A stretch of DNA of 64,000 nucleotides from Herbaspirillum sp. Sphag64 (GTDB lineage: Bacteria; Pseudomonadota; Gammaproteobacteria; Burkholderiales; Burkholderiaceae_D), in contig NZ_JACHYE010000003.1 in assembly GCF_014192645.1 (NCBI RefSeq), positions 186,001 to 250,000 of the forward strand, given 5' to 3'. The notes beneath the pieces are model-generated. The model did no database searches. It worked only from the letters and a program-made list of their open reading frames with translations, and was not told where the DNA came from. Positions 42,785-51,395 of this stretch are shown here, in pieces. The number at the start of each line of letters is the position of its first letter. Within the stretch, counting starts at the first letter, position 1. The translations under genes were made by a program, and so were the position numbers.

Positions 42785-43786
42785 ATGTTTTCACACCTTC
42801 TTCGCCGCGGCCTCATCTTCCTGCCGGTCATTCTGCTGGCAGGCTGTAATATGGTGGTCATGAATCCTTCTGGTGACGTTGCTCACCAAGAAGCTCGTTT
42901 AGTTGTTATTTCGACATTGTTGATGCTGTTGATCATCGTGCCGGTGATTGCGCTGGTGGTGCTGTTTGCCTGGCGCTATCGCAAGAGTAATACCGCTGCT
43001 CGCTACGAGCCTGACTGGGATCACTCGACCCAGCTGGAACTGGTCATCTGGGGCGCGCCTCTGCTGATCATTATCGCACTCGGTCTGCTGACCTGGATCA
43101 GTACCCACACTCTGGATCCATACCGTCCGTTAGCGCGTATCGATGCGCAGAATCCGCTGCCAGAAAACCACAAGCCGCTTGAAGTACAAGTGGTTGCGCT
43201 GGACTGGAAGTGGCTCTTCATTTACCCGGAACAAGGTATTGCTACGGTCAATGAGCTGGCCGCACCGGTCAATGTACCGATCCGTTTTAAGATCACTGCT
43301 TCTTCGGTCATGAATGCGTTCTACATCCCGGCACTAGCTGGTCAGATCTACGCCATGCCTAGCATGCAGACACAACTCAATGCGGTGATCAACAAGCCGG
43401 GCGAGTTTGAAGGCTTCTCGTCGAACTACAGCGGTGCCGGTTTCTCCGATATGCGCTTCAAGTTCCATGCCCTCAGCAACGACGACTTTGATGCCTGGGT
43501 CAAGAAGGTCAAGGCCGGTAGCGATGTGCTCAAGCGTCCTGACTACCTGGCGCTGGAAAAGCCAAGCATCAAGGATCCGGTACGTTATTTCGGCACTGTT
43601 GATGGCACCCTGTACCACGCGATCCTGAATCGCTGCGTCGAAGAGGGTAAGGTCTGTGTTGATGCACAGATGGCAACCGACAAGAACGTCAAGGAAGGTG
43701 CTGCCAAGAAAGAAGCGGCTGTGCCGGCCGCAACAGCGTCAACCGTAGCCGCTGCAGCACCTGCTTCGGCAGTGACCCAGCAGTAA
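42785..43786 (+). CDS. cyoA: Cytochrome bo-type ubiquinol oxidase subunit II
   Basis: This 333-residue subunit has a lipoprotein signal (LIFLPVILLAGC), two membrane helices and a periplasmic cupredoxin-like domain. The region where cytochrome c oxidases have the CuA cysteines instead reads FSSNYSGAGFSDMRFKFHAL, as in quinol oxidases. The start chosen is the ATG just before the signal peptide; a longer frame from 42713 is less likely. The Ala-rich C-terminal tail (AAVPAATASTVAAAAPA) is a lineage extension. It leads a cyoABCD operon for quinol oxidation with oxygen. Confidence 0.92.
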   Translation: MFSHLLRRGLIFLPVILLAGCNMVVMNPSGDVAHQEARLVVISTLLMLLIIVPVIALVVLFAWRYRKSNTAARYEPDWDHSTQLELVIWGAPLLIIIALGLLTWISTHTLDPYRPLARIDAQNPLPENHKPLEVQVVALDWKWLFIYPEQGIATVNELAAPVNVPIRFKITASSVMNAFYIPALAGQIYAMPSMQTQLNAVINKPGEFEGFSSNYSGAGFSDMRFKFHALSNDDFDAWVKKVKAGSDVLKRPDYLALEKPSIKDPVRYFGTVDGTLYHAILNRCVEEGKVCVDAQMATDKNVKEGAAKKEAAVPAATASTVAAAAPASAVTQQ

Positions 43787-43820
43787 CATGAATCATCAAT
43801 CGAAAGAACAATTTGTCTTG

Positions 43821-43875
43821 CCAGTACACTGTACTGGTGGGGCGGTTGCAGGCGCAACCGGGCTATCAGGCCCGG
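43821..43875 (+). promoter_or_regulatory. Three consecutive hairpins between cyoA and cyoB
   Basis: CCAGTAC-ACT-GTACTGG (43821-43837), GGTTGC-AGGC-GCAACC (43844-43859) and CCGGGC-N6-GCCCGG (43858-43875) follow each other. After the last one comes CGGCCTTCTTTTTTA, which resembles an imperfect terminator, 20 bases before the cyoB ATG. The second and third hairpins overlap by two bases, so they compete. Partial termination or mRNA stabilisation between cyoA and cyoB is plausible. Confidence 0.5.
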
Positions 43876-43903
43876 CGGCCTTCTTTTTTAGCGGAAAGTA
43901 ACG

Positions 43904-45907
43904 ATGCTAGACCATATTGACCTGACCAGGCTGATCTTCGGCCGGCTTAGCTGGGATGCGATTCCCTTCCATGAACCCATTTTGCTGGCGACGTTTGTCG
44001 GCGTGGCCTTTGGCGCGATCGTCGTGCTCAGCGCATTGACGTATTTCCGTCTGTGGGGTCCGCTGTGGCGTAACTGGTTTACCAGTATCGATCACAAGAA
44101 AATCGGCATCATGTACATCGTGCTCGGCATTGTGATGCTGCTGCGCGGTTTCGCTGACGCGCTGATGATGCGTGCCCAGCAGGCGCTGTCCTTCGGCGAT
44201 AACATGGGTTTCCTGCCACCACATCACTACGATCAGGTGTTCACCGCCCACGGCGTGATCATGATCTTCTTCGTGGCAATGCCGTTGGTGACGGGCCTGA
44301 TGAACTTCGTGGTGCCACTGCAGATCGGTGCACGCGACGTGGCGTTCCCGTTTCTGAATAATTTTAGCTTCTGGATGACCACTTTCGGTGCGGGTCTGGT
44401 GATGGCGTCGTTGTTCGTCGGTGAGTTTGCACGTACCGGCTGGCTGGCTTACCCACCACTGTCGGGTATTCTCGGTAGTCCGGATGTCGGGGTGGATTAT
44501 TACATCTGGGGGCTACAGGTGGCCGGGGTCGGGACCTTGCTGTCCGGGGTCAACCTGATCGTCACCATCATCAAGATGCGTGCGCCAGGCATGAACATGA
44601 TGAAGATGCCAGTCTTTACCTGGACTGCACTGTGCACCAACGTGCTGATCGTGGCTGCATTCCCGATCCTGACCGCTGTGTTGGCCATGTTGTCGATGGA
44701 CCGTCTGGTCGGTACCAATTTCTTCACCAATGATCTCGGTGGCAATCCGATGATGTACGTGAACCTGATCTGGATCTGGGGTCACCCGGAGGTGTACATC
44801 CTGATTCTGCCAGCGTTCGGTATCTACTCCGAAATCGTGTCGACCTTCTGTGGCAAGCGTCTGTTTGGCTACACCTCGATGGTGTATGCAACCGTCGTGA
44901 TCACGATCCTGTCGTACCTGGTCTGGCTGCATCACTTCTTCACCATGGGCTCAGGAGCGAGTGTGAATTCGTTCTTCGGTATCACCACGATGATCATTTC
45001 AATCCCGACCGGTGCCAAGATCTTCAACTGGCTGTTCACCATGTACCGTGGCCGCATCCGCTTCGAAGTGCCAATGTTGTGGACCATCGGCTTCATGATC
45101 ACCTTCGTCATCGGTGGCATGACTGGCGTGCTGCTGGCAGTTCCGCCTGCTGACTTCGTGTTGCACAACAGTCTGTTCCTGATCGCTCACTTCCATAACG
45201 TGATTATCGGTGGTGTGGTATTCGGTATGTTTGCCGGTATTAACTTCTGGTTCCCGAAGGCCTTCGGTTACAAGCTCGATGCATTCTGGGGTCGTTGCTC
45301 TTTCTGGTTCTGGACGATTGGTTTCTACTTCGCCTTCATGCCGCTGTACGTCTTGGGCCTGATGGGTGTGACCCGTCGCCTGAGCCACTTTGAAGATCCA
45401 TCACTGCGTATCTGGTTCATCATCGCGGCGTTTGGCGCGGCGCTGATTGCACTGGGCATTGGTTCCTTCATCATTCAGCTGGTCGTGAGCTACCTGCGTC
45501 GTGAAGAGCTGCGTGATGTTACTGGTGACCCATGGGGTGGTCGTACACTGGAATGGTCGACATCGTCGCCACCACCAGACTACAACTTCGCCTTCACGCC
45601 ACGCGTGCATGACAACGACGCCTGGGCTGACATGAAAGCCAACGCCTATGAGCGTCCAAAGGATGGTTTCCTGTCGATCCATATGCCAAAGAACACGGCA
45701 GCTGGTTTCATCATCGCCGCCTTGAGCGCTGCCATCGGTTTTGGTGTGATCTGGCACATGTGGCTGCTGGTTGGTGCTGCGTTTGTTGCACTGATCGCTG
45801 CGATCATCACCCATACCTTCAATTACAACCGTGATTACTACATTCCGGCCGACGAAGTTGTCCGGGTTGAAGCCAATCGCACTCGCTTGCTGGATAGCCA
45901 TGTCTGA
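43904..45907 (+). CDS. cyoB: Cytochrome bo-type ubiquinol oxidase subunit I
   Basis: This 667-residue catalytic heme-copper subunit has about 15 helices. The active-site pieces are the heme ligand region [16 protein letters not shown], the CuB/Tyr motif [19 protein letters not shown], the His pair in [11 protein letters not shown] and the heme-binding HFHNVIIGG. It reduces oxygen to water and pumps protons. Length and motifs are normal for CyoB. It overlaps cyoC by 8 bases. Confidence 0.96.
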   Translation: MLDHIDLTRLIFGRLSWDAIPFHEPILLATFVGVAFGAIVVLSALTYFRLWGPLWRNWFTSIDHKKIGIMYIVLGIVMLLRGFADALMMRAQQALSFGDNMGFLPPHHYDQVFTAHGVIMIFFVAMPLVTGLMNFVVPLQIGARDVAFPFLNNFSFWMTTFGAGLVMASLFVGEFARTGWLAYPPLSGILGSPDVGVDYYIWGLQVAGVGTLLSGVNLIVTIIKMRAPGMNMMKMPVFTWTALCTNVLIVAAFPILTAVLAMLSMDRLVGTNFFTNDLGGNPMMYVNLIWIWGHPEVYILILPAFGIYSEIVSTFCGKRLFGYTSMVYATVVITILSYLVWLHHFFTMGSGASVNSFFGITTMIISIPTGAKIFNWLFTMYRGRIRFEVPMLWTIGFMITFVIGGMTGVLLAVPPADFVLHNSLFLIAHFHNVIIGGVVFGMFAGINFWFPKAFGYKLDAFWGRCSFWFWTIGFYFAFMPLYVLGLMGVTRRLSHFEDPSLRIWFIIAAFGAALIALGIGSFIIQLVVSYLRREELRDVTGDPWGGRTLEWSTSSPPPDYNFAFTPRVHDNDAWADMKANAYERPKDGFLSIHMPKNTAAGFIIAALSAAIGFGVIWHMWLLVGAAFVALIAAIITHTFNYNRDYYIPADEVVRVEANRTRLLDSHV

Positions 45908-46532
45908 GATTACAACTTCCTCCGCCGCTCTGGGCGCAGCGCCTAGCTCGCGTTACTACGTCAAGGAACATCATCCTGAAAACGGCACCTTGCTGGGTTT
46001 CTGGATGTACCTGATGAGTGACTGTCTGATCTTCGCCTGTCTGTTCGCTGCTTACGCAGTTTTGGGCCGAAATTATGCGGGCGGTCCAACTGGTGCCGAG
46101 CTGTTTGATCTGCCACTGGTGGCGATCAATACCTCGCTGCTGCTATTTTCTTCGATCACCTATGGCTTTGCCATGTTGCAGATGCAGAAGAAGCAGGTCA
46201 CCAATGTGCTCATCTGGCTGGCTATCACTGGCCTGTTTGGTGCGGGCTTCATCTACCTGGAACTGTATGAGTTTATCCATCTGATCCATGAAGGTGCCGG
46301 TCCGCAACGTAGTGGTTTCCTGACTGCATTCTTCTCCCTGGTGGCGACCCACGGTCTGCACGTGACCTTCGGTATCGTCTGGCTGGTGACACTGATGTTC
46401 CAGGTCAAGAAGCATGGCCTGACACATGAGAACAATCGCCGCCTGATGTGCCTGTCGATGTTCTGGCACTTCCTGGACGTGATCTGGATCGGTGTGTTCA
46501 CCTTTGTTTATCTGATGGGAGTCTTGCCATGA
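45900..46532 (+). CDS. cyoC: Cytochrome bo-type ubiquinol oxidase subunit III
   Basis: This 210-residue, five-helix subunit III begins at an ATG inside the last codons of cyoB; the longer open frame upstream lies within cyoB. Typical segments are [20 protein letters not shown], a helix hairpin around [20 protein letters not shown] and [15 protein letters not shown] [17 protein letters not shown] at the end. It stabilises subunit I. Confidence 0.94.
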   Translation: MSEITTSSAALGAAPSSRYYVKEHHPENGTLLGFWMYLMSDCLIFACLFAAYAVLGRNYAGGPTGAELFDLPLVAINTSLLLFSSITYGFAMLQMQKKQVTNVLIWLAITGLFGAGFIYLELYEFIHLIHEGAGPQRSGFLTAFFSLVATHGLHVTFGIVWLVTLMFQVKKHGLTHENNRRLMCLSMFWHFLDVIWIGVFTFVYLMGVLP

Positions 46533-46981
46533 GCGCGCACCAAGAACATCCGTCGCACGCGGAGAAATACGGCCATCAGGACGGTTTCGATGTGCACCAT
46601 GATGACCATACGGCTGATCATGGCAGTTTCAAGAGCTACATGACCGGATTTGTGCTGGCAGTGATTTTGACGGCCATTCCATTCTGGCTGGTCATGAACA
46701 ATGTGATCGAAAAATCCAGTGCCGCAGGTATTGTTCTGCTGGGAATCGCTGCGATTCAAGTGATCGTGCACATGGTCTATTTCCTGCACATGAACGGCAA
46801 GTCAGAAGGCGGTTGGACCCTGCTGGCAATGTTGTTCACCATTATGGTCGTGGTGATCATGCTGGCGGGCTCCTTGTGGGTCATGTATCACATGAATCAC
46901 AACATGATGCCTGGCATGAGTCAGGATCTGATGCAAGAAGCGGTGCCTGGCATGCAAGGCTCGATGCCAGGCATGAAGTGA
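46529..46981 (+). CDS. cyoD: Cytochrome bo-type ubiquinol oxidase subunit IV
   Basis: This 150-residue subunit has three helices ([60 protein letters not shown]). It starts at ATGA overlapping the cyoC stop. Both ends are unusual: a His-rich N-terminus ([17 protein letters not shown]) and a Met/Pro-Gly-rich C-terminal tail ([21 protein letters not shown]), longer than E. coli CyoD. Such His/Met clusters could bind copper; this is inference. Confidence 0.92.
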   Translation: MSAHQEHPSHAEKYGHQDGFDVHHDDHTADHGSFKSYMTGFVLAVILTAIPFWLVMNNVIEKSSAAGIVLLGIAAIQVIVHMVYFLHMNGKSEGGWTLLAMLFTIMVVVIMLAGSLWVMYHMNHNMMPGMSQDLMQEAVPGMQGSMPGMK

Positions 46982-47016
46982 TGCTTGTATCACTTTGATG
47001 GTGTTACGGACGCTTT

Positions 47017-47862
47017 GTGAACGCTAGTTCCTCTCCAGGGCGGGATGCTGTTGAAATGACGGTATCTCGTCCTCGGTCTTCTCATGCCCGCCGTGGTTTT
47101 ATGGTGTGCATGATCGTGTTATCCATTGTCTTCATCGCCCTCGGTACCTGGCAGGTCAAGCGCCTGTTCTGGAAGCTCGACCTGATTGCCCGTGTCGATC
47201 AGCGTGTGCATGCTGCGCCGCAGATTGCGCCCGGTCCGGCCGAATGGTCGGCCATCAGCGCCGCCAGTCATGAATATCTGCATGTTGCGGTAACTGGCGT
47301 CTACCAGCCGGACAAAACCGTGCAGGTGCAGGCTGCGACCGAACTTGGGGCTGGCTTCTGGCTGCTGACACCATTGCAGGCACCTGATGGCGCCGTCTAT
47401 CTGATTAACCGTGGTTTTGTCACTGCCGAAGGTGCCAAGCTGGCGTCAACTGCCAAGCTGCCAACAACGCCAGTGCAGGTGGTTGGCCTGCTGCGCATGA
47501 GCGAGCCGGGTGGTGGTTTCCTGCGGCACAATGATCCGGCGGCAGACCGCTGGTTCTCGCGGGATGTACAGGCGATTTCCACGCGACACGCTCTTGACAG
47601 GGTTGCACCGTATTTCATTGATGCCGAACTGCTGCCGGGCGATGCCGCCCGTGAGTCAGTTATGCTATCCTCCGGCCAGCCGGTCGCAGGACTGACGGTG
47701 ATTGCCTTTCATAACAGCCATTTGGTTTATGCTTTTACCTGGTACGCACTGGCCCTGATGTCGGCCGGCGCCTGCTTCTGGGTCGTTCGTGACGAGCGGC
47801 GTCAGCATCGGCAGCAAGCGTTCTTAACAGACCAGGAAACTCACCATGGCAAGCAAGGTTGA
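47017..47862 (+). CDS. SURF1-family oxidase assembly protein
   Basis: This protein of about 281 residues has two membrane helices (FMVCMIVLSIVFIALGTWQV and HLVYAFTWYALALMSAGACF) flanking a periplasmic domain. Family marks are GTWQVKRLFWKLDLI, VYLINRGFV and the second helix. SURF1 helps to insert heme into heme-copper oxidases. The start may be GTG at 47017 or ATG at 47056; no ribosome site decides. It overlaps the RegB-like gene by 17 bases, linking oxidase assembly to redox control. Confidence 0.88.
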   Translation: MNASSSPGRDAVEMTVSRPRSSHARRGFMVCMIVLSIVFIALGTWQVKRLFWKLDLIARVDQRVHAAPQIAPGPAEWSAISAASHEYLHVAVTGVYQPDKTVQVQAATELGAGFWLLTPLQAPDGAVYLINRGFVTAEGAKLASTAKLPTTPVQVVGLLRMSEPGGGFLRHNDPAADRWFSRDVQAISTRHALDRVAPYFIDAELLPGDAARESVMLSSGQPVAGLTVIAFHNSHLVYAFTWYALALMSAGACFWVVRDERRQHRQQAFLTDQETHHGKQG

Positions 47863-49336
47863 TCACAGCGACTCATCACCTTATTCTTCCTCCTTTTCTT
47901 CTTCATTGCCGTTACCTCTGCCGCTGAGCGCAGGTAGCACCGAAGGCCAGACTGGCCACAAGAACATGCTGCAGCTGATCCGGCTGCGCTGGTTCGCGGT
48001 ATTCGGCCAGATCATAACCATGCTGGTGGTAGTGCTTGGTTTCGGAATTACACTGCCAATTCCGAATATGCTCGAAGTGCTGGCATGTTTGATGGCGTTC
48101 AATATTGCCAGCCATCTGCGTTGGCATGAGCGCTCTTCGGTAAGCAACCGAGAGCTATTCATGGCCCTGCTGGTTGATGTGGCATCGCTGACGGCCTTGC
48201 TCTATCTGACCGGCGGTGCCAGCAACCCGTTTGCATTCCTGTATCTGCTGCAAGTGATGATCAGCGCCGTGTTACTCGAAGCCTGGTCGACCTGGACCAT
48301 CGTGGGTATCACCAGCGTCGCGATTGCCTGCCTGTCACAGTTCAATATGCCGCTGTTGTTGCCGCAAGACCGGCAGTACGGGGTTTTCAGTCTCTACATT
48401 GAAGGCATGCTGATCTGCTTTCTGCTGATCGCGGCATTGTTGGCGATCTTTATCACCCGTATCGGCAGCAATCGCCGTGCGGGTGAGGCCCAGCTAGCAG
48501 CGCTGCGCCAGCGCGCTGCGGAGGAAGATCACATTGTCCGTATGGGATTACTGGCCTCAGGTGCTGCCCACGAACTGGGTACGCCGCTGGCGACGCTGGC
48601 GGTAATTTTGGGTGATTGGCGGCGCATGCCCGAGTTCAGCAACAACCCGGTATTACTGGAAGAGCTCAGTGAAATGCAAGTGCAACTGCAACGCTGCAAA
48701 ACGATTGTCAGTGGCGTATTGCTATCAGCTGGGGAGGCAAGGGGAGAGTCGTCGGTCAAAACCACCCTGAACACCTTTCTGGGCGATATTGCCGAGGAGT
48801 TTCGCTGTACTCGCCCGGTCATCAGCTTCATCTACGAGAATCATATCCAGGAAGATGTGACGGTTGCCTTCGACTCGGCCCTCAAGCAAATGATCTGCAA
48901 TGTATTAGACAATGCGCTGGAAGCGTCGCCGCGCTGGCTCAGTATGGTGGCATCGCGCGCGGAAGGTGCACTGGTGCTGGAGATCAGCGATCATGGATCG
49001 GGTTTCCCGCCGGCTATGCTGGATAATCTGGGGCGGCCCTATCAATCCAGCAAAGGCAAGACCGGTGGTGGGTTAGGGTTGTTCTTTGTGGTCAATGTCG
49101 CGCGCAAGCTGGGCGGCACGGTGACTGCTACCAATCGCAATCAGACTGATGCCGGTAGCCAGGCGGTTGGGGCGCTGGTGCGTCTGAGTTTGCCGTTATC
49201 AGCAATCAGTCTGGAAGGTGCTGATAATGTATCCGGTTCTTTATCTACAGCTACAGCTTCAATTGAGTCAGCGGAATTGAATGACGTTTCCAAATCAAAT
49301 GACGTATCCCGAGAGGACCAGCCCCATGCCCACTGA
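47846..49336 (+). CDS. RegB/PrrB-type redox-sensing histidine kinase
   Basis: This 496-residue kinase has about six membrane helices. One loop contains the quinone-site motif GGASNPFAF known from RegB. The histidine box is SGAAHELGTPLATLAV with His242. Cys284 (QLQRCKTIVSGVL) sits 42 residues after His242; in RegB the redox-active Cys265 is 40 residues after His225, so the equivalent residue is likely kept. The HATPase has NVLDNALEAS, DHGSGFP and GGGLGLFF. It probably senses the quinone pool served by the oxidase encoded upstream. It overlaps the regulator gene by 11 bases. Confidence 0.9.
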   Translation: MASKVDHSDSSPYSSSFSSSLPLPLPLSAGSTEGQTGHKNMLQLIRLRWFAVFGQIITMLVVVLGFGITLPIPNMLEVLACLMAFNIASHLRWHERSSVSNRELFMALLVDVASLTALLYLTGGASNPFAFLYLLQVMISAVLLEAWSTWTIVGITSVAIACLSQFNMPLLLPQDRQYGVFSLYIEGMLICFLLIAALLAIFITRIGSNRRAGEAQLAALRQRAAEEDHIVRMGLLASGAAHELGTPLATLAVILGDWRRMPEFSNNPVLLEELSEMQVQLQRCKTIVSGVLLSAGEARGESSVKTTLNTFLGDIAEEFRCTRPVISFIYENHIQEDVTVAFDSALKQMICNVLDNALEASPRWLSMVASRAEGALVLEISDHGSGFPPAMLDNLGRPYQSSKGKTGGGLGLFFVVNVARKLGGTVTATNRNQTDAGSQAVGALVRLSLPLSAISLEGADNVSGSLSTATASIESAELNDVSKSNDVSREDQPHAH

Positions 49337-49862
49337 TCGTCTGTTGCTGATCATCGAAGACGATGCCGCCTTTGCGCGAACCCTCGGTCGGTCGTTTGAG
49401 CGGCGTGGCTATGCCGTCTTACTGGCCTCGAGTCAGGACGAGGCGGCAGCGTTACTCAAGGACCATCGTCCCGGTTATGCGGTCGTCGATCTCAAGCTCA
49501 ATGGCAATTCCTCTGGTCTGGCCTGCGTACAGATGCTGCATCAGCACGATGCCAGTATGTTGATTGTTGTGCTCACTGGTTTTGCCAGTATCGGTACCGC
49601 CGTAGAAGCGATCAAACTCGGTGCTTGTCAGTATCTCGCCAAGCCTTCCAATACCGACGATATCGAAGCTGCCTTCGCACACGTCGCCGGAACCAACGAG
49701 CTTGAGCTGGCAGGGCGCGCGACTTCAATCAAGACGCTCGAATGGGAGCGTATCCATGAAGTCCTGGTTGAAACCGACTTCAATATCTCCGAGACCGCCC
49801 GTCGGCTCGGGATGCATCGTCGAACGCTGGCGCGTAAACTGGAGAAGCAGCGAGTGCGGTAG
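49326..49862 (+). CDS. RegA/PrrA/ActR-type response regulator
   Basis: This 178-residue regulator has a receiver domain (IIEDDAAFARTL, phospho-acceptor Asp55 in AVVDLKLNGNSSG, Lys in LAKPS) and a short Fis-type helix-turn-helix (FNISETARRLGMHRRTLARK). This architecture and the HRRTL motif are characteristic of RegA. Regulators of this group control oxidases and other redox-dependent functions. It is translated from an ATG inside the end of the kinase gene. Confidence 0.92.
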   Translation: MPTDRLLLIIEDDAAFARTLGRSFERRGYAVLLASSQDEAAALLKDHRPGYAVVDLKLNGNSSGLACVQMLHQHDASMLIVVLTGFASIGTAVEAIKLGACQYLAKPSNTDDIEAAFAHVAGTNELELAGRATSIKTLEWERIHEVLVETDFNISETARRLGMHRRTLARKLEKQRVR

Positions 49863-50041
49863 GTGGCACCGTCTCGTTGCGAAGGACCTCGCAGTTTCAG
49901 ATCGGGGAGATGGCCGGATCGATAATCGTGAACCTATACTGAACCAGTCTGATCTCAGCAATATGCTCTGCGCCCCTGCAATTAAAGGATACCGAGTCGA
50001 TTGCAGGGATTTGCCCTGATGTCTTCAGTGATCGGTCCACT

Positions 50042-51253
50042 ATGCAAAATGTACCTGCAACATCGTCACCTCATCATTCCCAATCAACGTCCTCCCTTCA
50101 CGCGCGTGTTAGCGTAGGACCCGGTACCAGTAGGCATAGTGCTCTGGCAACAGCAACTGTAGCCGTCTCCAGTACGCCTACTGATTTTGGACAGTCTCAA
50201 GAACAGCCGTTTACTCCGGATCTAAAGACGGTACGTACTCTTCAATGTGCTTGGCGCGCTTGGAAATTGACACAGCGGACAATAGTGCGGACACAATCAG
50301 GTAAGGCATTCATCAAAACCATCTACCCGCCCCGGCAGGAAGAGTTGATTTCGCCCAATTCGAAGAATAAAAAAAGTCAGAGTTTGGGCATGATCAATTA
50401 CACCCCTGTTGACGGTCGCGCACCGACATTGAGCCATTACCTTCTCGACGGGCGTGTCCTCGGCGAAGGGGCCTACGCGACTGTTCATGAGGGACCACGT
50501 GGCTACGTCTTGCGCATCCTGATCGAGGGGGGCGATAGCAACACCGCTAAGATTGACTGCGCCTCCTATAAGGATCTTTCATCCTTTATTGCATTAACCT
50601 GGATTTCGGAAAAGCAACAAATTTGTCGCAATGCCGGAACTGATTTGTATCAGTATTTCACCAACGAACACGGTAGTCTTTCGCTCAGTGATTTTGAGGC
50701 GGCCTCAGTCGATTTAATGCGATTGCATCAACGCAATCTCTACCATATGGACATCAAGCCGGAGAACATGGCATGCAAGTTTGTCAATGGCAAGCCGCGG
50801 CTATCGTTTATCGATTGCGACTCAATTGCCAACGCCGCAGGTGTTGCCGATGCCGCGATCACTTATCCTCGTGAAAATCTAAAGCCGCGCAACGTGGAAA
50901 GGATTTGCCCGAGCGGCAAGGCTGACGACGAATATGCTTTTCTCCTGTTGTTGATGATGGTCACAGCTGGATCTTTCTGTCCGGTCTATTCACGGCTGGC
51001 TAAGCCACAAGCGGAAAAGGAAGAAGAACAAAACAAGATACGTATGATGGTATTGGACCGCAGTACGAAATTCGCTCATCAATTCGTCAAACCTGAACAT
51101 CGCGATGCGCTCATCAAATTTATCAATACTCCCACCGACGCAAATGCATTGAAACTACCGTTGCACGAAACAATTGACTGGCGTCTTGGACTGGAGGATC
51201 GTATCCATCGTCAGCTGTTTAGCAGCAAGCTAAAACGGAGAAACTCTGTCTAG
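50042..51253 (+). CDS. Protein-kinase-like protein with IQ-like motif (effector candidate)
   Basis: This 403-residue protein lacks a Sec signal and has a Ser/Thr-rich, low-charge first 60 residues. Residues 67-81 (LQCAWRAWKLTQRTI) resemble a calmodulin-binding IQ motif, with one basic position replaced. The kinase fold has a Gly-rich loop LGEGAYATVHEG (139-150), catalytic loop HMDIKPEN with Asp237, Lys239 and Asn242, and the metal site FIDCDS with Asp258 where DFG is usual. The Lys of strand 3 is apparently replaced by Arg (YVLRIL), so activity needs checking. Tracts of basic residues end the protein (KLKRRNSV). It stands alone between the RegA-like gene and a chemosensory module, and is richer in A/T than both. 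Confidence 0.72.
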   Translation: MQNVPATSSPHHSQSTSSLHARVSVGPGTSRHSALATATVAVSSTPTDFGQSQEQPFTPDLKTVRTLQCAWRAWKLTQRTIVRTQSGKAFIKTIYPPRQEELISPNSKNKKSQSLGMINYTPVDGRAPTLSHYLLDGRVLGEGAYATVHEGPRGYVLRILIEGGDSNTAKIDCASYKDLSSFIALTWISEKQQICRNAGTDLYQYFTNEHGSLSLSDFEAASVDLMRLHQRNLYHMDIKPENMACKFVNGKPRLSFIDCDSIANAAGVADAAITYPRENLKPRNVERICPSGKADDEYAFLLLLMMVTAGSFCPVYSRLAKPQAEKEEEQNKIRMMVLDRSTKFAHQFVKPEHRDALIKFINTPTDANALKLPLHETIDWRLGLEDRIHRQLFSSKLKRRNSV

Positions 51254-51395
51254 AGTTTGCCCGACGAAAACATTGTCATGGAGCAGTAACACTGCGGTGC
51301 AAAAATGCGGCTTCGCTCATTAGAACAGTGCGGCTCCTACCCATCGAAGAAGCTCAGGCAGGGAACCGTCAGTCGTCACCTACCAGAGAATAATC

